Shown here: piece by piece, positions 1 through 8,746 of the stretch | Numbering within the stretch: position 1 is the stretch's first letter | How the letters are laid out: every line of letters starts with the position of its first letter | Source of the DNA: DASXYG01 sp036502625 | GTDB lineage: Bacteria; Actinomycetota; Actinomycetes; Streptosporangiales; Streptosporangiaceae | Assembly: GCA_036502625.1 (NCBI GenBank) | Contig: DASXYG010000122.1 | Coordinates: 62,001 to 126,000 of the forward strand | Length of the DNA stretch: 64,000 nucleotides | Direction of reading: 5' to 3' | Program-made: the position numbers and the translations under genes | The notes under the pieces: generated by a model | Database searches by the model: none | The model's input: the letters and a program-made list of their open reading frames with translations, nothing else | What the model was told of the DNA's origin: nothing

Positions 1-2454
1 GCCCGCGATGGCGTGCTCACCGGCGTCACCCCGGAGCAGGCGTCCGCGAACCTGGTCAAGGCGCTCGGCAAGGGCGTCCTGAAGATCATGTCGAAGATGG
101 GCGTGTCCACGGTCGGTTCGTACATGGGCGCGCAGATCTTCGAGGCGGTCGGGCTCGGCCCCGAGGTCGTCGACTCCTGCTTCACCGGCACCACGTCGCG
201 GCTCGGCGGCGTCGGCCTGGACGTGCTGTCCGAGGAGGTCGCGCGGCGGCACCGCTACGCGTACCCGCCGGGCGGCAACGCCGCGCCGCACCGCACGCTG
301 GCCGTGGGCGGTGAGTACCAGTGGCGCCGCGAGGGCGAGGCGCACCTGTTCAACCCGCAGACGGTGTTCAAGCTGCAGCACGCCACGCGGGCGCGGAAGT
401 ACGAGATCTTCAAGGAGTACACCGGCGCCGTGGACGACCAGGCGCGCACGCTGATGACGCTGCGCGGCCTGTTCCGGCTGCGTACGGGCGACCGCCCGGC
501 GGTGCCGGTGGACGAGGTCGAGCCGGTGTCGGAGATCGTGAAGCGGTTCTCCACCGGCGCGATGTCCTACGGCTCGATCTCCGCCGAGGCGCACCAGACG
601 CTCGCGATCGCGATGAACCGGCTCGGCGGCAAGTCCAACACCGGGGAGGGCGGCGAGGACGCCGACCGGTTCACCCGGGACGCCAACGGCGACCTGCGCC
701 GCTCGGCGATCAAGCAGGTCGCGTCCGGCCGGTTCGGCGTCACCAGCGAGTACCTGGTGAACGCCGACGACCTGCAGATCAAGATGGCGCAGGGCGCGAA
801 GCCCGGCGAGGGCGGGCAGCTCCCCGGGCACAAGGTGTACCCGTGGATCGCGCACACCCGGCACTCCACGCCGGGCGTCGGCCTCATCTCGCCCCCGCCG
901 CACCACGACATCTACTCCATCGAGGACCTCGCGCAGCTCATCCACGACCTGAAGAACGCGAACCCGGACGCCCGGGTGCACGTCAAGCTGGTCTCGGAGA
1001 TGGGCGTCGGCACGGTCGCCGCCGGGGTGAGCAAGGCGCACGCGGACGTCGTGCTGATCTCCGGGCACGACGGCGGCACCGGCGCGTCGCCGCTGACGTC
1101 GCTGAAGCACGCCGGCACCCCGTGGGAGCTGGGGCTGGCGGAGACGCAGCAGACGCTGCTGCTCAACGGGCTGCGCGACCGCATCGTCGTGCAGGCGGAC
1201 GGGCAGATGAAGACCGGCCGCGACGTCGTCGTGGCGGCGCTGCTCGGCGCGGAGGAGTTCGGCTTCGCGACCGCGCCGCTCGTGGTGTCCGGCTGCGTCA
1301 TGATGCGCGTCTGCCACCTGGACACCTGCCCGGTCGGCATCGCCACGCAGAACCCGGAGCTGCGGTCCCGCTACGCCGGGCAGGCCGAGTTCGTGGTGAC
1401 GTTCTTCGAGTTCATCGCCCAGGAGGTCCGCGAGTACCTCGCCGAGCTGGGGTTCCGCAGCCTCGCCGAGGCCGTCGGGCACGTGGAGATGCTGGCCGTG
1501 CAGGACGCGGTCGACCACTGGAAGGCCGCCGACCTGGACCTCGGGCCCATCCTGCACGCGGCGGACCGCCCGTACGGCGGCGACCTGCACCGTACGCGGG
1601 ACCAGGACCACGGCCTGGACAAGGCGCTGGACAACACGGTGATCCAGCTCGCCGAGGGCGCCATCGAGAACGGCGACCGGGTGCGGCTGGAGCTGCCGGT
1701 GCGCAACGTCAACCGGACCGTCGGCACCATGCTCGGCCACGCCGTCACGAAGCGGTGGGGCGGCGCCGGGCTGCCCGACGACACCATCGACGTCACGTTC
1801 ACCGGCTCCGCCGGGCAGTCGTTCGGCGCGTTCGTGCCCAGCGGCGTGACGCTGCGGCTGGTCGGCGACGCCAACGACTACCTGGGCAAGGGCCTGTCCG
1901 GCGGGCGGATCGTCGTACGGCCCGCGGCGTCCGCGGCGTTCGCCGCCGAGGAGAACATCATCGCCGGGAACGTCGTCCTGTACGGCGCCACGTCCGGCGA
2001 GGCGTACGTCCGGGGTGTCGCGGGGGAGCGGTTCGCCGTCCGCAACTCCGGTGCCACGGCCGTCGTCGAGGGTGTCGGCGACCACGGCTGCGAGTACATG
2101 ACGGGCGGCCGCGTGGTGGTGCTCGGCGGGGTCGGGCGCAACTTCGCGGCCGGCATGTCCGGCGGCGTCGCGTACCTGCTCGACATGGACCCGACGCTGG
2201 TCAACACCGAGATGGTGGACCTCGACCCGCTGGACGACGAGGACCGCGAGATCCTCCGCGCGGCCGTGGAGACGCACCTGTCGGAGACGGGTTCGGCGGT
2301 CGCGCGGCGGCTGCTCGTCGACTGGGACACCTCGGCCGCCCGCTTCGGGAAGGTCATGCCGACGGACTTCAAGCGCGTGCTGTCCGCGCGCGAGGAGGCC
2401 GTACGCGACGGGCGCGACGCGGACGAGGCGATCATGTCGGCGGCGCGCGGATGA
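1..2454 (+). CDS. gltB: Glutamate synthase large subunit, 5' truncated by window edge
   Basis: This is the C-terminal part (817 codons before the stop) of the NADPH-dependent glutamate synthase alpha subunit, which makes two glutamates from glutamine and 2-oxoglutarate. Frame 1 is open from base 1, so the GTG at 13 is an internal Val codon and not a start; the N-terminal glutaminase domain lies outside the window. Visible are the FMN-binding synthase domain (STGAMSYGSISAEAH; GHDGGTGASPLTS), the 3Fe-4S cysteine cluster CVMMRVCHLDTC near codon 430, and the C-terminal Gly-rich beta-helix (GNVVLYGATSGEAYVRG). gltD follows 39 bases downstream on the same strand, so the two subunits are probably one operon. 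Confidence 0.97.
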   Translation, partial: ARDGVLTGVTPEQASANLVKALGKGVLKIMSKMGVSTVGSYMGAQIFEAVGLGPEVVDSCFTGTTSRLGGVGLDVLSEEVARRHRYAYPPGGNAAPHRTLAVGGEYQWRREGEAHLFNPQTVFKLQHATRARKYEIFKEYTGAVDDQARTLMTLRGLFRLRTGDRPAVPVDEVEPVSEIVKRFSTGAMSYGSISAEAHQTLAIAMNRLGGKSNTGEGGEDADRFTRDANGDLRRSAIKQVASGRFGVTSEYLVNADDLQIKMAQGAKPGEGGQLPGHKVYPWIAHTRHSTPGVGLISPPPHHDIYSIEDLAQLIHDLKNANPDARVHVKLVSEMGVGTVAAGVSKAHADVVLISGHDGGTGASPLTSLKHAGTPWELGLAETQQTLLLNGLRDRIVVQADGQMKTGRDVVVAALLGAEEFGFATAPLVVSGCVMMRVCHLDTCPVGIATQNPELRSRYAGQAEFVVTFFEFIAQEVREYLAELGFRSLAEAVGHVEMLAVQDAVDHWKAADLDLGPILHAADRPYGGDLHRTRDQDHGLDKALDNTVIQLAEGAIENGDRVRLELPVRNVNRTVGTMLGHAVTKRWGGAGLPDDTIDVTFTGSAGQSFGAFVPSGVTLRLVGDANDYLGKGLSGGRIVVRPAASAAFAAEENIIAGNVVLYGATSGEAYVRGVAGERFAVRNSGATAVVEGVGDHGCEYMTGGRVVVLGGVGRNFAAGMSGGVAYLLDMDPTLVNTEMVDLDPLDDEDREILRAAVETHLSETGSAVARRLLVDWDTSAARFGKVMPTDFKRVLSAREEAVRDGRDADEAIMSAARG

Positions 2455-2493
2455 GCGCCCACACGGCCAACGACACGGAAGGGGGTCCCGGCC

Positions 2494-3945
2494 ATGGCTG
2501 ACCCGAGGGGATTCATGACGACGGGGCGCGAGACCCCGAAGCGCCGTCCGGTGGACGTGCGCATCCAGGACTGGCGCGAGGTGTACGAGGAGTTCGAGGC
2601 GGGGCGCCTGGAGAAGCAGGCGGGCCGCTGCATGGACTGCGGCATCCCGTTCTGCCACCAGGGCTGCCCGCTGGGCAACCTGATCCCGGAGTGGAACGAC
2701 CTCGTGTACCGGCACGACTGGCGCGAGGCCATCGAGCGGTTGCACGCCACGAACAACTTCCCTGAGTTCACCGGGCGGCTGTGCCCGGCGCCGTGCGAGT
2801 CGGCGTGCGTGCTCGGCATCAACTCCGACCCGGTCACGATCAAGCAGGTCGAGGTCGAGATCATCGAGCGGGCCTGGGACGAGGGCTGGGTGCTGCCGCG
2901 CCCGGCGGCGGTCCGTACGGGCAAGCGGGTCGCGGTCGTCGGGTCGGGCCCGTCCGGGCTGGCCGCCGCGCAGCAGCTCACCCGCGCGGGCCACGACGTC
3001 GTGGTGTACGAGCGCGCGGACCGCATCGGCGGGCTGCTGCGCTACGGCATCCCCGAGTTCAAGATGGAGAAGCGGTTCCTGGAGCGGCGGCTCGCGCAGA
3101 TGCGCGCCGAGGGCACCGAGTTCCGTACGTCCGTCAATGTCGGCGTGGACGTCACGGCCGAGGAGCTGCGTACGGGCCACGACGCGGTGGTGCTGGCCGG
3201 CGGGGCGACCGCGTGGCGCGACCTGCCGCTGCCCGGCCGCGAGCTCGACGGCGTGCACCAGGCGATGGAGTACCTCCCGCCGTCCAACCGCGTCCAGGAG
3301 GGCGACGCCGCGGTCCCGGCGATCTCCGCCGAGGGCAGGCACGTCGTGGTGATCGGCGGCGGCGACACCGGCGCCGACTGCCTCGGCACCGCCACCCGGC
3401 AGGGCGCCGCGTCGGTGACGCAGCTCGAGATCATGCCGCGCCCGCCGGAGGAGCGCCCGGCGGGGCAGCCGTGGCCGACGTACCCGATGACGTACCGGGT
3501 CTCCAGCGCGCACGAGGAGAACGGCGACCGGGTGTACGCGGTCTCCACGCAGGAGTTCACCGGCGAGGACGGCCGCGTCCGCGCGCTGCGGCTGGTCGAG
3601 GTGCGGATGTCCGATGGCCGCTTCGAACCGGTGGACGGTACGGAGCGGGAGATCCCCGCCGAGCTGGTGCTGCTGGCGATGGGATTCGTGGGCCCGGAGA
3701 AGGGGCCGCTGCTCGACGGGCTGGGCGTGGACCTCACCGACCGCGGCGCGGTGGCCCGCGACGACGCGTACATGACGTCGGTCGACGGCGTGTTCTGCGC
3801 CGGCGACATGGGCCGCGGGCAGTCGCTGATCGTGTGGGCGATCGCGGAGGGCCGCTCGGCCGCCGCGTCGGTGGACGCGTACCTGTCGGCGGGCGCCACA
3901 CCGCTGCCGGTCGCGATCGAGCCGACGGCGCGCTCGATGGGCTGA
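2494..3945 (+). CDS. gltD: Glutamate synthase small subunit
   Basis: The 483-residue beta subunit passes electrons from NADPH to the large subunit. The N-terminus carries the two cysteine groups for 4Fe-4S binding (CMDCGIPFCHQGCPLGN near residue 48 and LCPAPCESAC near 98). A FAD dinucleotide-binding motif follows (VAVVGSGPSGLAAA near 150), then an NADPH motif (VVVIGGGDTGADC near 285) and the C-terminal FAD motif with GVFCAGDMGRGQSL. ATG at 2494 is preceded by a GGAAGGGGG-type ribosome site. Length matches the family. It lies directly downstream of gltB. Confidence 0.97.
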   Translation: MADPRGFMTTGRETPKRRPVDVRIQDWREVYEEFEAGRLEKQAGRCMDCGIPFCHQGCPLGNLIPEWNDLVYRHDWREAIERLHATNNFPEFTGRLCPAPCESACVLGINSDPVTIKQVEVEIIERAWDEGWVLPRPAAVRTGKRVAVVGSGPSGLAAAQQLTRAGHDVVVYERADRIGGLLRYGIPEFKMEKRFLERRLAQMRAEGTEFRTSVNVGVDVTAEELRTGHDAVVLAGGATAWRDLPLPGRELDGVHQAMEYLPPSNRVQEGDAAVPAISAEGRHVVVIGGGDTGADCLGTATRQGAASVTQLEIMPRPPEERPAGQPWPTYPMTYRVSSAHEENGDRVYAVSTQEFTGEDGRVRALRLVEVRMSDGRFEPVDGTEREIPAELVLLAMGFVGPEKGPLLDGLGVDLTDRGAVARDDAYMTSVDGVFCAGDMGRGQSLIVWAIAEGRSAAASVDAYLSAGATPLPVAIEPTARSMG

Positions 3946-3970
3946 CCCCGGCCGCCGCCGTCGCGCCGCC

Positions 3971-4017
3971 CCTGACTGGTAAGGTGTGTAACCAGTAAAA
4001 GGTGATTACCGGTCAGG
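3971..4017. promoter_or_regulatory. Inverted repeat between gltD and the hydrolase gene
   Basis: CCTGACTGGTAA at 3971-3982 is the reverse complement of TTACCGGTCAGG at 4006-4017 except for one base, which would be a G-U pair in RNA. A third half-site, TAACCAGTAA, lies at 3989-3998 between them, so ACTGGT occurs as three boxes. The spacing fits either a regulator binding site over the hydrolase promoter or a stem-loop ending gltD transcription. There is no T-run after the stem, which favours the operator reading. Confidence 0.5.
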
Positions 4018-4026
4018 GGTGGCGTG

Positions 4027-4887
4027 ATGGCGGGCTGGGAGCTGCCGGAGGCGTACGCGTCGCCGCTCGGCACGGTGCGGTGGGGCCGGATCGGCGGCGG
4101 CAGCCCGGTGGTGCTGCTGCACGGCACGCCGTTCTCGTCCTACGTCTGGCGCGACGTCGCCGCGGGCCTCGCCGCGCGGCACACCGTCTACTACTGGGAC
4201 ATGCCCGGCTACGGCCGCTCGGAGATGCGCGACGGCCAGGACGTCTCGCTCGGCGCCCAGGGCGGGCTGTTCGCCGGGCTGCTCGCCCACTGGGGGCTGG
4301 ACCGGCCGCGCGTGGTCGCGCACGACTTCGGCGGCGCCGTGGCGCTGCGCGCCCACCTGCTGCACGGCGCGGTGTACGACCGGCTCGCGCTGGTCGACGT
4401 GGTCGCGCTCGCGCCGTGGGGGTCGCCGTTCTTCCGGCTGGTCCGCGACAACGCCGAGGTGTTCACGCGGCTCCCGGGCAACCTGCACGAGGCGCTCGTC
4501 CGCGAGTACATCACCACGACCGGCGGCCCCGGCCTGCGCCCGGCCACGCTTAACGCCCTGGCCGCGCCGTGGCTCGGCGAACGCGGGCAGCCGGCGTTCT
4601 ACCGCCAGATCGCGCAGGCCGACCAGCGCTACACCGACGAGATCCAGGACCGCTACGGCGACCTCGACCTGCCCGTCCTGGTCTGCTGGGGCGGCGACGA
4701 CGCGTGGATCCCCGCCGAGCGCGGCGAGAAGCTGGCCGCCACGATCCCCGGCGCCCGCCTGCACCGGGTGCCCTGCGCCGGCCACCTCGTGCCGGAGGAC
4801 GCGCCCGCCGAGCTCACCGGCGTCCTCCTGGACTTCCTCGACGGGCCGTCCGCGGGCACCGGGCTCGGCTGGCCCGGCACGGGCTGA
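4027..4887 (+). CDS. Alpha/beta hydrolase with aspartate nucleophile (dehalogenase/epoxide hydrolase-like)
   Basis: A 286-residue alpha/beta-hydrolase. The oxyanion motif is LLHGTPFSSYVW near residue 38. The nucleophile elbow reads VVAHDFGGAV near 99, with Asp in the position where esterases have Ser, as in haloalkane dehalogenases and soluble epoxide hydrolases. The acid residue is probably in WGGDDAWIP and the catalytic His in CAGHLVPEDAPAE near the C-terminus. GTG at 4024 directly precedes the ATG chosen at 4027; an AGGGG ribosome site is just upstream. It sits alone behind a triple ACTGGT-box region. Substrate is unknown. Confidence 0.88.
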   Translation: MAGWELPEAYASPLGTVRWGRIGGGSPVVLLHGTPFSSYVWRDVAAGLAARHTVYYWDMPGYGRSEMRDGQDVSLGAQGGLFAGLLAHWGLDRPRVVAHDFGGAVALRAHLLHGAVYDRLALVDVVALAPWGSPFFRLVRDNAEVFTRLPGNLHEALVREYITTTGGPGLRPATLNALAAPWLGERGQPAFYRQIAQADQRYTDEIQDRYGDLDLPVLVCWGGDDAWIPAERGEKLAATIPGARLHRVPCAGHLVPEDAPAELTGVLLDFLDGPSAGTGLGWPGTG

Positions 4888-4897
4888 GCCGCCGGGC

Positions 4898-7800
4898 TCA
4901 CATGCCGCGGACGTCCGTCGGCGCCGGGCGTACGCCCAGCTCCGCGAGGCCGGCCTCGGCCTGGTGGCGCAGCGCGGACGCGGCCTCGGGGTCGTCGTCG
5001 AGCTCGCTGAGCTGGAGCCGGCAGCGCGCGGTCCACAGCGGTACGGCGAGCGACTCGGCGAGCCGCAGCGCCTGCTGGGCCTCGCGCCGCGCCCGCGTGG
5101 TGTCGTCCACGGAGTGGTGCAGCGCGGCGAGGGCGTACAGCACCCGCAGGTGGGTGAGGCGGTCGCGGCGCTCCTGCGCCAGGCCGAGCGCCGCGGTGAG
5201 CGCGCGCTCCGCGTCGTCGGGCTGGCCGAGCGCGGCGTACGCGCAGCCCAGGCCGTGGTTGGCGTACATGCCGCCGAGGCGGCTCCCGGCCGCGGTGGCC
5301 GCGTGGCCGACGTAGTCGAACAGGCCGCGCGCCTGGTCGGCCTGCCCGAGCGCGAGCATGGCCTGCCCGATGCCGTAGACCGACTGGAGCTCCACGCTGG
5401 CGTCGTGCGCGCCGTGGGCGATGTCGCGGGCGCGCTCGAAGACGTCGAGCGCCGCCTCGGCCTCGCCGCGCTCGGCGCGCACCTGGCCGCCCACCAGCAG
5501 CGCGTGCGCCGCGCCCGCGGCGTCGCCCGCCGTACGGAGCAGGTCGTAGGAGCGCTTGGCGTCGTCGAGCGCGCGCGGGTAGCGCCCGGCCATCCGGTGG
5601 ATCACGGCGCGCTGGCGCAGCGCCAGCCCCACGCCGTGGCCGTCGGCGACGGACTCGAACAGCCGCAGCGCCTCCTCGACGGGGGCGAGCGCGGTGCCGT
5701 AGTCGCGGCGCGCGCAGGCCAGCTCGACGATGCGGTGCAGCACGGCCGCCTCGCCCTGCCGGTTGCCCGCGGCGCGGACGACGGGCAGCGCGGTGTCCAC
5801 CACCTTCCGCCACGCGTCGACGTAGTGCACGGGCTGGAACAGCATGGACGAGCGCACCGCCAGCTCCCAGCACAGGACGTCGTCACGCGACGCGGCCTGG
5901 GTGACGCAGGCGGTCAGCGCGATGGTCTCGTGGTCCAGCCAGTGGCCGGGCCGCGCGGCGGCGCGCGCGGTCGTGTCGGCGTCCAGCGCGTAGCGCACCG
6001 CGCCCGCGGCGGGAAGCGCGTCGCCGCCGCGGTTCACCGCGTGGATCACGGTGTCGGCCAGCGAGAGCCAGCCGCCCAGGGCGCGTCGTACGGCGGCGTC
6101 GCGCTCCTCCGGCGGGACGTCGGTGAGGCCGCGCTCGCGTGCGTGCTCGCGTACGAGGTCGTGGAAGACGTAGCGCACCTCGTCGTCGGCCGGGCGCACG
6201 GCCTCCACCAGCCGGGCGTCGACCAGCGACTCGACCACGTCGTCCGCGTGGATCTGCGGCGCGCCGAGCAGCGCGGCGGGCGCCCACGCCGGGAGGTCCG
6301 GCGCCTCGAGCTGGCCGAGCAGCCCGTAGAGCCGCTGCGCCGGGGCGTCGAGCCCGTCGTAGGAGACGTCCAGGGTGGCGCGGACGCTGAGCCCGTGGTG
6401 GGCCAGCTCGTCGAGGCGCTGCCGGTCGCGCAGCCGCGCGGCGAGGTCGGTGATCCGCCAGTGCGGCTTCGCGGCGAGCCGGGCGCCGGCGATGCGCAGC
6501 GCCAGCGGCAGCCCGCCGCACAGCCGTACGAGGTCGGCGGCGGCGCCTGGCTCCGCGGTCACCCGCCGCGCGCCGAGGATGCGGACGAGCAGCTCGCGCG
6601 CCTGCCCGGCGTCCAGGACGTCGAGCTCGACGATGCGCGCGCCCGGCAGCGCGGTCAGCCGCGCCCGGCTGGTGACGATCACCCGGCAGCCCGCGCCGGG
6701 GCCGTCGTCGCGCGTGCCGGCCGTGCCGCCGGGGAGCAGCGGCAGGACCTGGTCCTCGTCGGCGGCGTTGTCGAGGACGATGAGCATCCGCCGCTCGGAC
6801 AGGACCGTGCGGTAGAGGGCGGCGCGCTCGGCGGGGCCGTCGGGGATCGAGGACCCGCCGACGCCGAGCGCCCGCAGGAACCTCCCGAGGATCTCCGCGG
6901 GCTCGGCCGGCGCGGACTCGGCGCCCTGGAGGTCGGCGAACAACTGCCCGTCGGGGAAGTCGTCGCGTACGCGGTGGGCGATGTGCCGGACCAGCGCGGA
7001 CTTCCCGACGCCGCCCATGCCGGCGACCGTCGACACGCCGACGGCGCCGCCGGACGTGTCGCCGCTCAGCAGGCCCAGCACGGTGGCGACGTGGTCGTCG
7101 CGGCCGGTGAAGTCGGCGACGCCGGTCGGCACCTGCCGCGGGCGGCGCTCCGGCGACGGGATGTGCGCACGCGGCGCGGTCTCCTGGCGCAGCACCCGCA
7201 TGTGGATGTCGCGCAGCTCCGCGCCGGGCGTCACGCCGAGCTGGTCGTCGAGGCGGCGGCGCAGCCGGTCGTAGGCGTCCAGCGCCTCGGCCTGCCGCCC
7301 GCAGCTCGCGAGGGTCTCGATCCAGGCGCCGAGCAGCGGTTCGTCCATGGGGTACTGCTCGGTCAGCGGCGCCAGTACGGGCACCGCGCGGTCGGGGTCG
7401 CCGGCCGCGCCGACGGCACGGGCGTACTCCACGGCCGCGGTGACCCGTTCGCGGACGAGCTGCGCGATCGTGCCGTGGTCCACGACGTCCGGTTCGAGGT
7501 CCTCCAGCGGCCGGCCGCGCCACAGCCCGAGGCCGCGCTCCAGCGCGGAGATCCGGTCGGGGAGGTCCGCGGCCGACGCGCTCGCGGTGAGCGCGCGGAA
7601 CGCGGCGACGTCGGTGACGGCGTGCGGGGTACGCAGGACGTAGCGGTCGTGGACGTGCTCCACGGTGACGGCGTCGCCCGCGGTCTCGCGCAGCCAGCGG
7701 CGCAGCCGGTGCACGGCGACGCCGACGGCCGACTCGGAGAGGTCGCCGCCGCGCGGCCCCCACACCCGTTCCCGCAGGGTGGCGACGGCGACGCCGGACG

Positions 7801-7942
7801 GCGCGGCGACGGCGAGCACACCCAGGAGGCCCCGCGTGATACCGGACGTCGGCCGGACCATCGACCCGCGCCGCTCGACCCCGACTGTGCCGAGCACCGC
7901 GATCGTGGTGGTCGGTGACGGGCCCGTGCCCGCGTCGGTCAC
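4898..7942 (-). CDS. AfsR/SARP-family transcriptional regulator with NB-ARC and TPR domains
   Basis: A 1014-residue regulator of the AfsR type. The N-terminus has the OmpR-like winged helix (LRERVWG, AVGVAVHRLRRWLRE), followed by the bacterial transcriptional activator domain ending near LGVTPGAELRDIH. A STAND/NB-ARC ATPase follows, with Walker A GMGGVGKSALV and Walker B LIVLDNAAD; the C-terminal third is TPR-like helical repeats. Such proteins activate secondary metabolism or stress genes. The open frame continues upstream to 8584, but GTG at 7942 follows a GGGGGTG ribosome site and begins the domain homology. No biosynthetic cluster is visible next to it, so the target is unknown. Confidence 0.9.
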   Translation of the reverse strand: MTDAGTGPSPTTTIAVLGTVGVERRGSMVRPTSGITRGLLGVLAVAAPSGVAVATLRERVWGPRGGDLSESAVGVAVHRLRRWLRETAGDAVTVEHVHDRYVLRTPHAVTDVAAFRALTASASAADLPDRISALERGLGLWRGRPLEDLEPDVVDHGTIAQLVRERVTAAVEYARAVGAAGDPDRAVPVLAPLTEQYPMDEPLLGAWIETLASCGRQAEALDAYDRLRRRLDDQLGVTPGAELRDIHMRVLRQETAPRAHIPSPERRPRQVPTGVADFTGRDDHVATVLGLLSGDTSGGAVGVSTVAGMGGVGKSALVRHIAHRVRDDFPDGQLFADLQGAESAPAEPAEILGRFLRALGVGGSSIPDGPAERAALYRTVLSERRMLIVLDNAADEDQVLPLLPGGTAGTRDDGPGAGCRVIVTSRARLTALPGARIVELDVLDAGQARELLVRILGARRVTAEPGAAADLVRLCGGLPLALRIAGARLAAKPHWRITDLAARLRDRQRLDELAHHGLSVRATLDVSYDGLDAPAQRLYGLLGQLEAPDLPAWAPAALLGAPQIHADDVVESLVDARLVEAVRPADDEVRYVFHDLVREHARERGLTDVPPEERDAAVRRALGGWLSLADTVIHAVNRGGDALPAAGAVRYALDADTTARAAARPGHWLDHETIALTACVTQAASRDDVLCWELAVRSSMLFQPVHYVDAWRKVVDTALPVVRAAGNRQGEAAVLHRIVELACARRDYGTALAPVEEALRLFESVADGHGVGLALRQRAVIHRMAGRYPRALDDAKRSYDLLRTAGDAAGAAHALLVGGQVRAERGEAEAALDVFERARDIAHGAHDASVELQSVYGIGQAMLALGQADQARGLFDYVGHAATAAGSRLGGMYANHGLGCAYAALGQPDDAERALTAALGLAQERRDRLTHLRVLYALAALHHSVDDTTRARREAQQALRLAESLAVPLWTARCRLQLSELDDDPEAASALRHQAEAGLAELGVRPAPTDVRGM

Positions 7943-8103
7943 GATTTCTGCACCCCCATGAAGCGAACGTCGGCATATGGGTGTCAGACGCGCGAAAACC
8001 GCGGATGGCTCCGCGGTGCGGCGGGGCACGGCCGACGGTCGAAAAGGTACACCGATTACCGGACGGAACGGGCCGGGCGTGGGCGAATCATTACACAGCG
8101 CGA

Positions 8104-8135
8104 AACGGCCCCCGACGGTATGGCCGGGGGCCGTT
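8104..8135 (-). terminator. GC-rich hairpin after the ACT-domain gene
   Basis: A perfect 11-bp inverted repeat (AACGGCCCCCG at 8104-8114, CGGGGGCCGTT at 8125-8135) with a 10-nt loop lies between the ACT gene and the SARP start, both on the minus strand. It has no U-tract, which is common for actinobacterial terminators. It would separate the two transcripts. Confidence 0.7.
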
Positions 8136-8154
8136 CGAAGGTGTGGCGGCGGGG

Positions 8155-8541
8155 TCAGGCGCTGAGCTCGTGCTCGATCAGGAGCTGGGTGGCGGCGTCG
8201 CGCCGGGTGCGCTGGAGGCCGGGGATGGCGCGGCCGTCGCGCATCGACGCCGTCCACTGGCGGGTGCGCCGCTTCGCGTCGTCGTGCGCGCGTACGGTGC
8301 CGATCACCTCTCCGTCGGCCATGACCCGCCACGCGCACGGCCCGTCCGCGGGGGTGGTGCTGCGGGCCAGCTTCAGCACGGCCGCGCGCGGGCGGTCGTC
8401 GGGCGGGGTCCGCCGGCGTACGTCGGGCGCGGAGAGCACGTCCATCCGTACGATGTCGCCGGCCGAGCGCGTGACCGCGCGGGTCAGCGTGTCGAGCGCG
8501 TCCGGACGGTCGGGCAGGCGCAGATGCAACTGGACGAGCAC
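8155..8541 (-). CDS. ACT-domain-containing small protein
   Basis: A 128-residue protein. The first ~65 residues resemble an ACT ligand-binding domain (LHLRLPDRPDALDTLTRAV then GDIVRMDVLSAP), the kind that binds amino acids in metabolic regulators. A second small domain follows (CAWRVMADGEVIGTVRAHDD, then RRDAATQLLIEHEL) that I cannot name. The open frame begins at an ATG at 8574, but GTG at 8541 has a strong GGGAGGA ribosome site 5 bases away and starts at the domain boundary. No catalytic domain is attached, so this is either a free-standing sensor or one subunit of a larger complex. Its partner is unknown. Confidence 0.7.
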   Translation of the reverse strand: MLVQLHLRLPDRPDALDTLTRAVTRSAGDIVRMDVLSAPDVRRRTPPDDRPRAAVLKLARSTTPADGPCAWRVMADGEVIGTVRAHDDAKRRTRQWTASMRDGRAIPGLQRTRRDAATQLLIEHELSA

Positions 8542-8694
8542 GGGTCCTCCCTCGATGCGGCGGTCGGAGGCCATCGGGGGCCATCGCCTGCCTCCAGGTT
8601 TCCGTGTACGTGATTCGTCCCGGTTAACCGCTTGTGAAAGGCCCGAGACATCGTGCGCGGGGCCGGGTGAGGCGCGGATCGGCCGGATATCTTA

Positions 8695-8705
8695 GAATCA
8701 GATTC
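8695..8705. promoter_or_regulatory. Short palindrome upstream of the MoxR-type gene
   Basis: GAATC-A-GATTC is a perfect 11-bp palindrome 42 bases before the probable start of the ATPase gene. It resembles the AATCGGAT/ATCCGATT boxes at the MarR gene (13101-13132). A shared regulator is possible but unproven. Confidence 0.3.
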
Positions 8706-8746
8706 GGTATGTGTCCGTGTGCTGTCCGACCTACGGGAGGTCCCTG

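Noticed and set aside
13..15. GTG at 13 as the start of gltB
   Set aside because: The frame is open to base 1 and the glutaminase domain is missing; it is internal.
4964..7918. A 984-codon frame opposite the SARP gene
   Set aside because: Antisense to a clearly conserved gene with no domain signature; a GC artefact.
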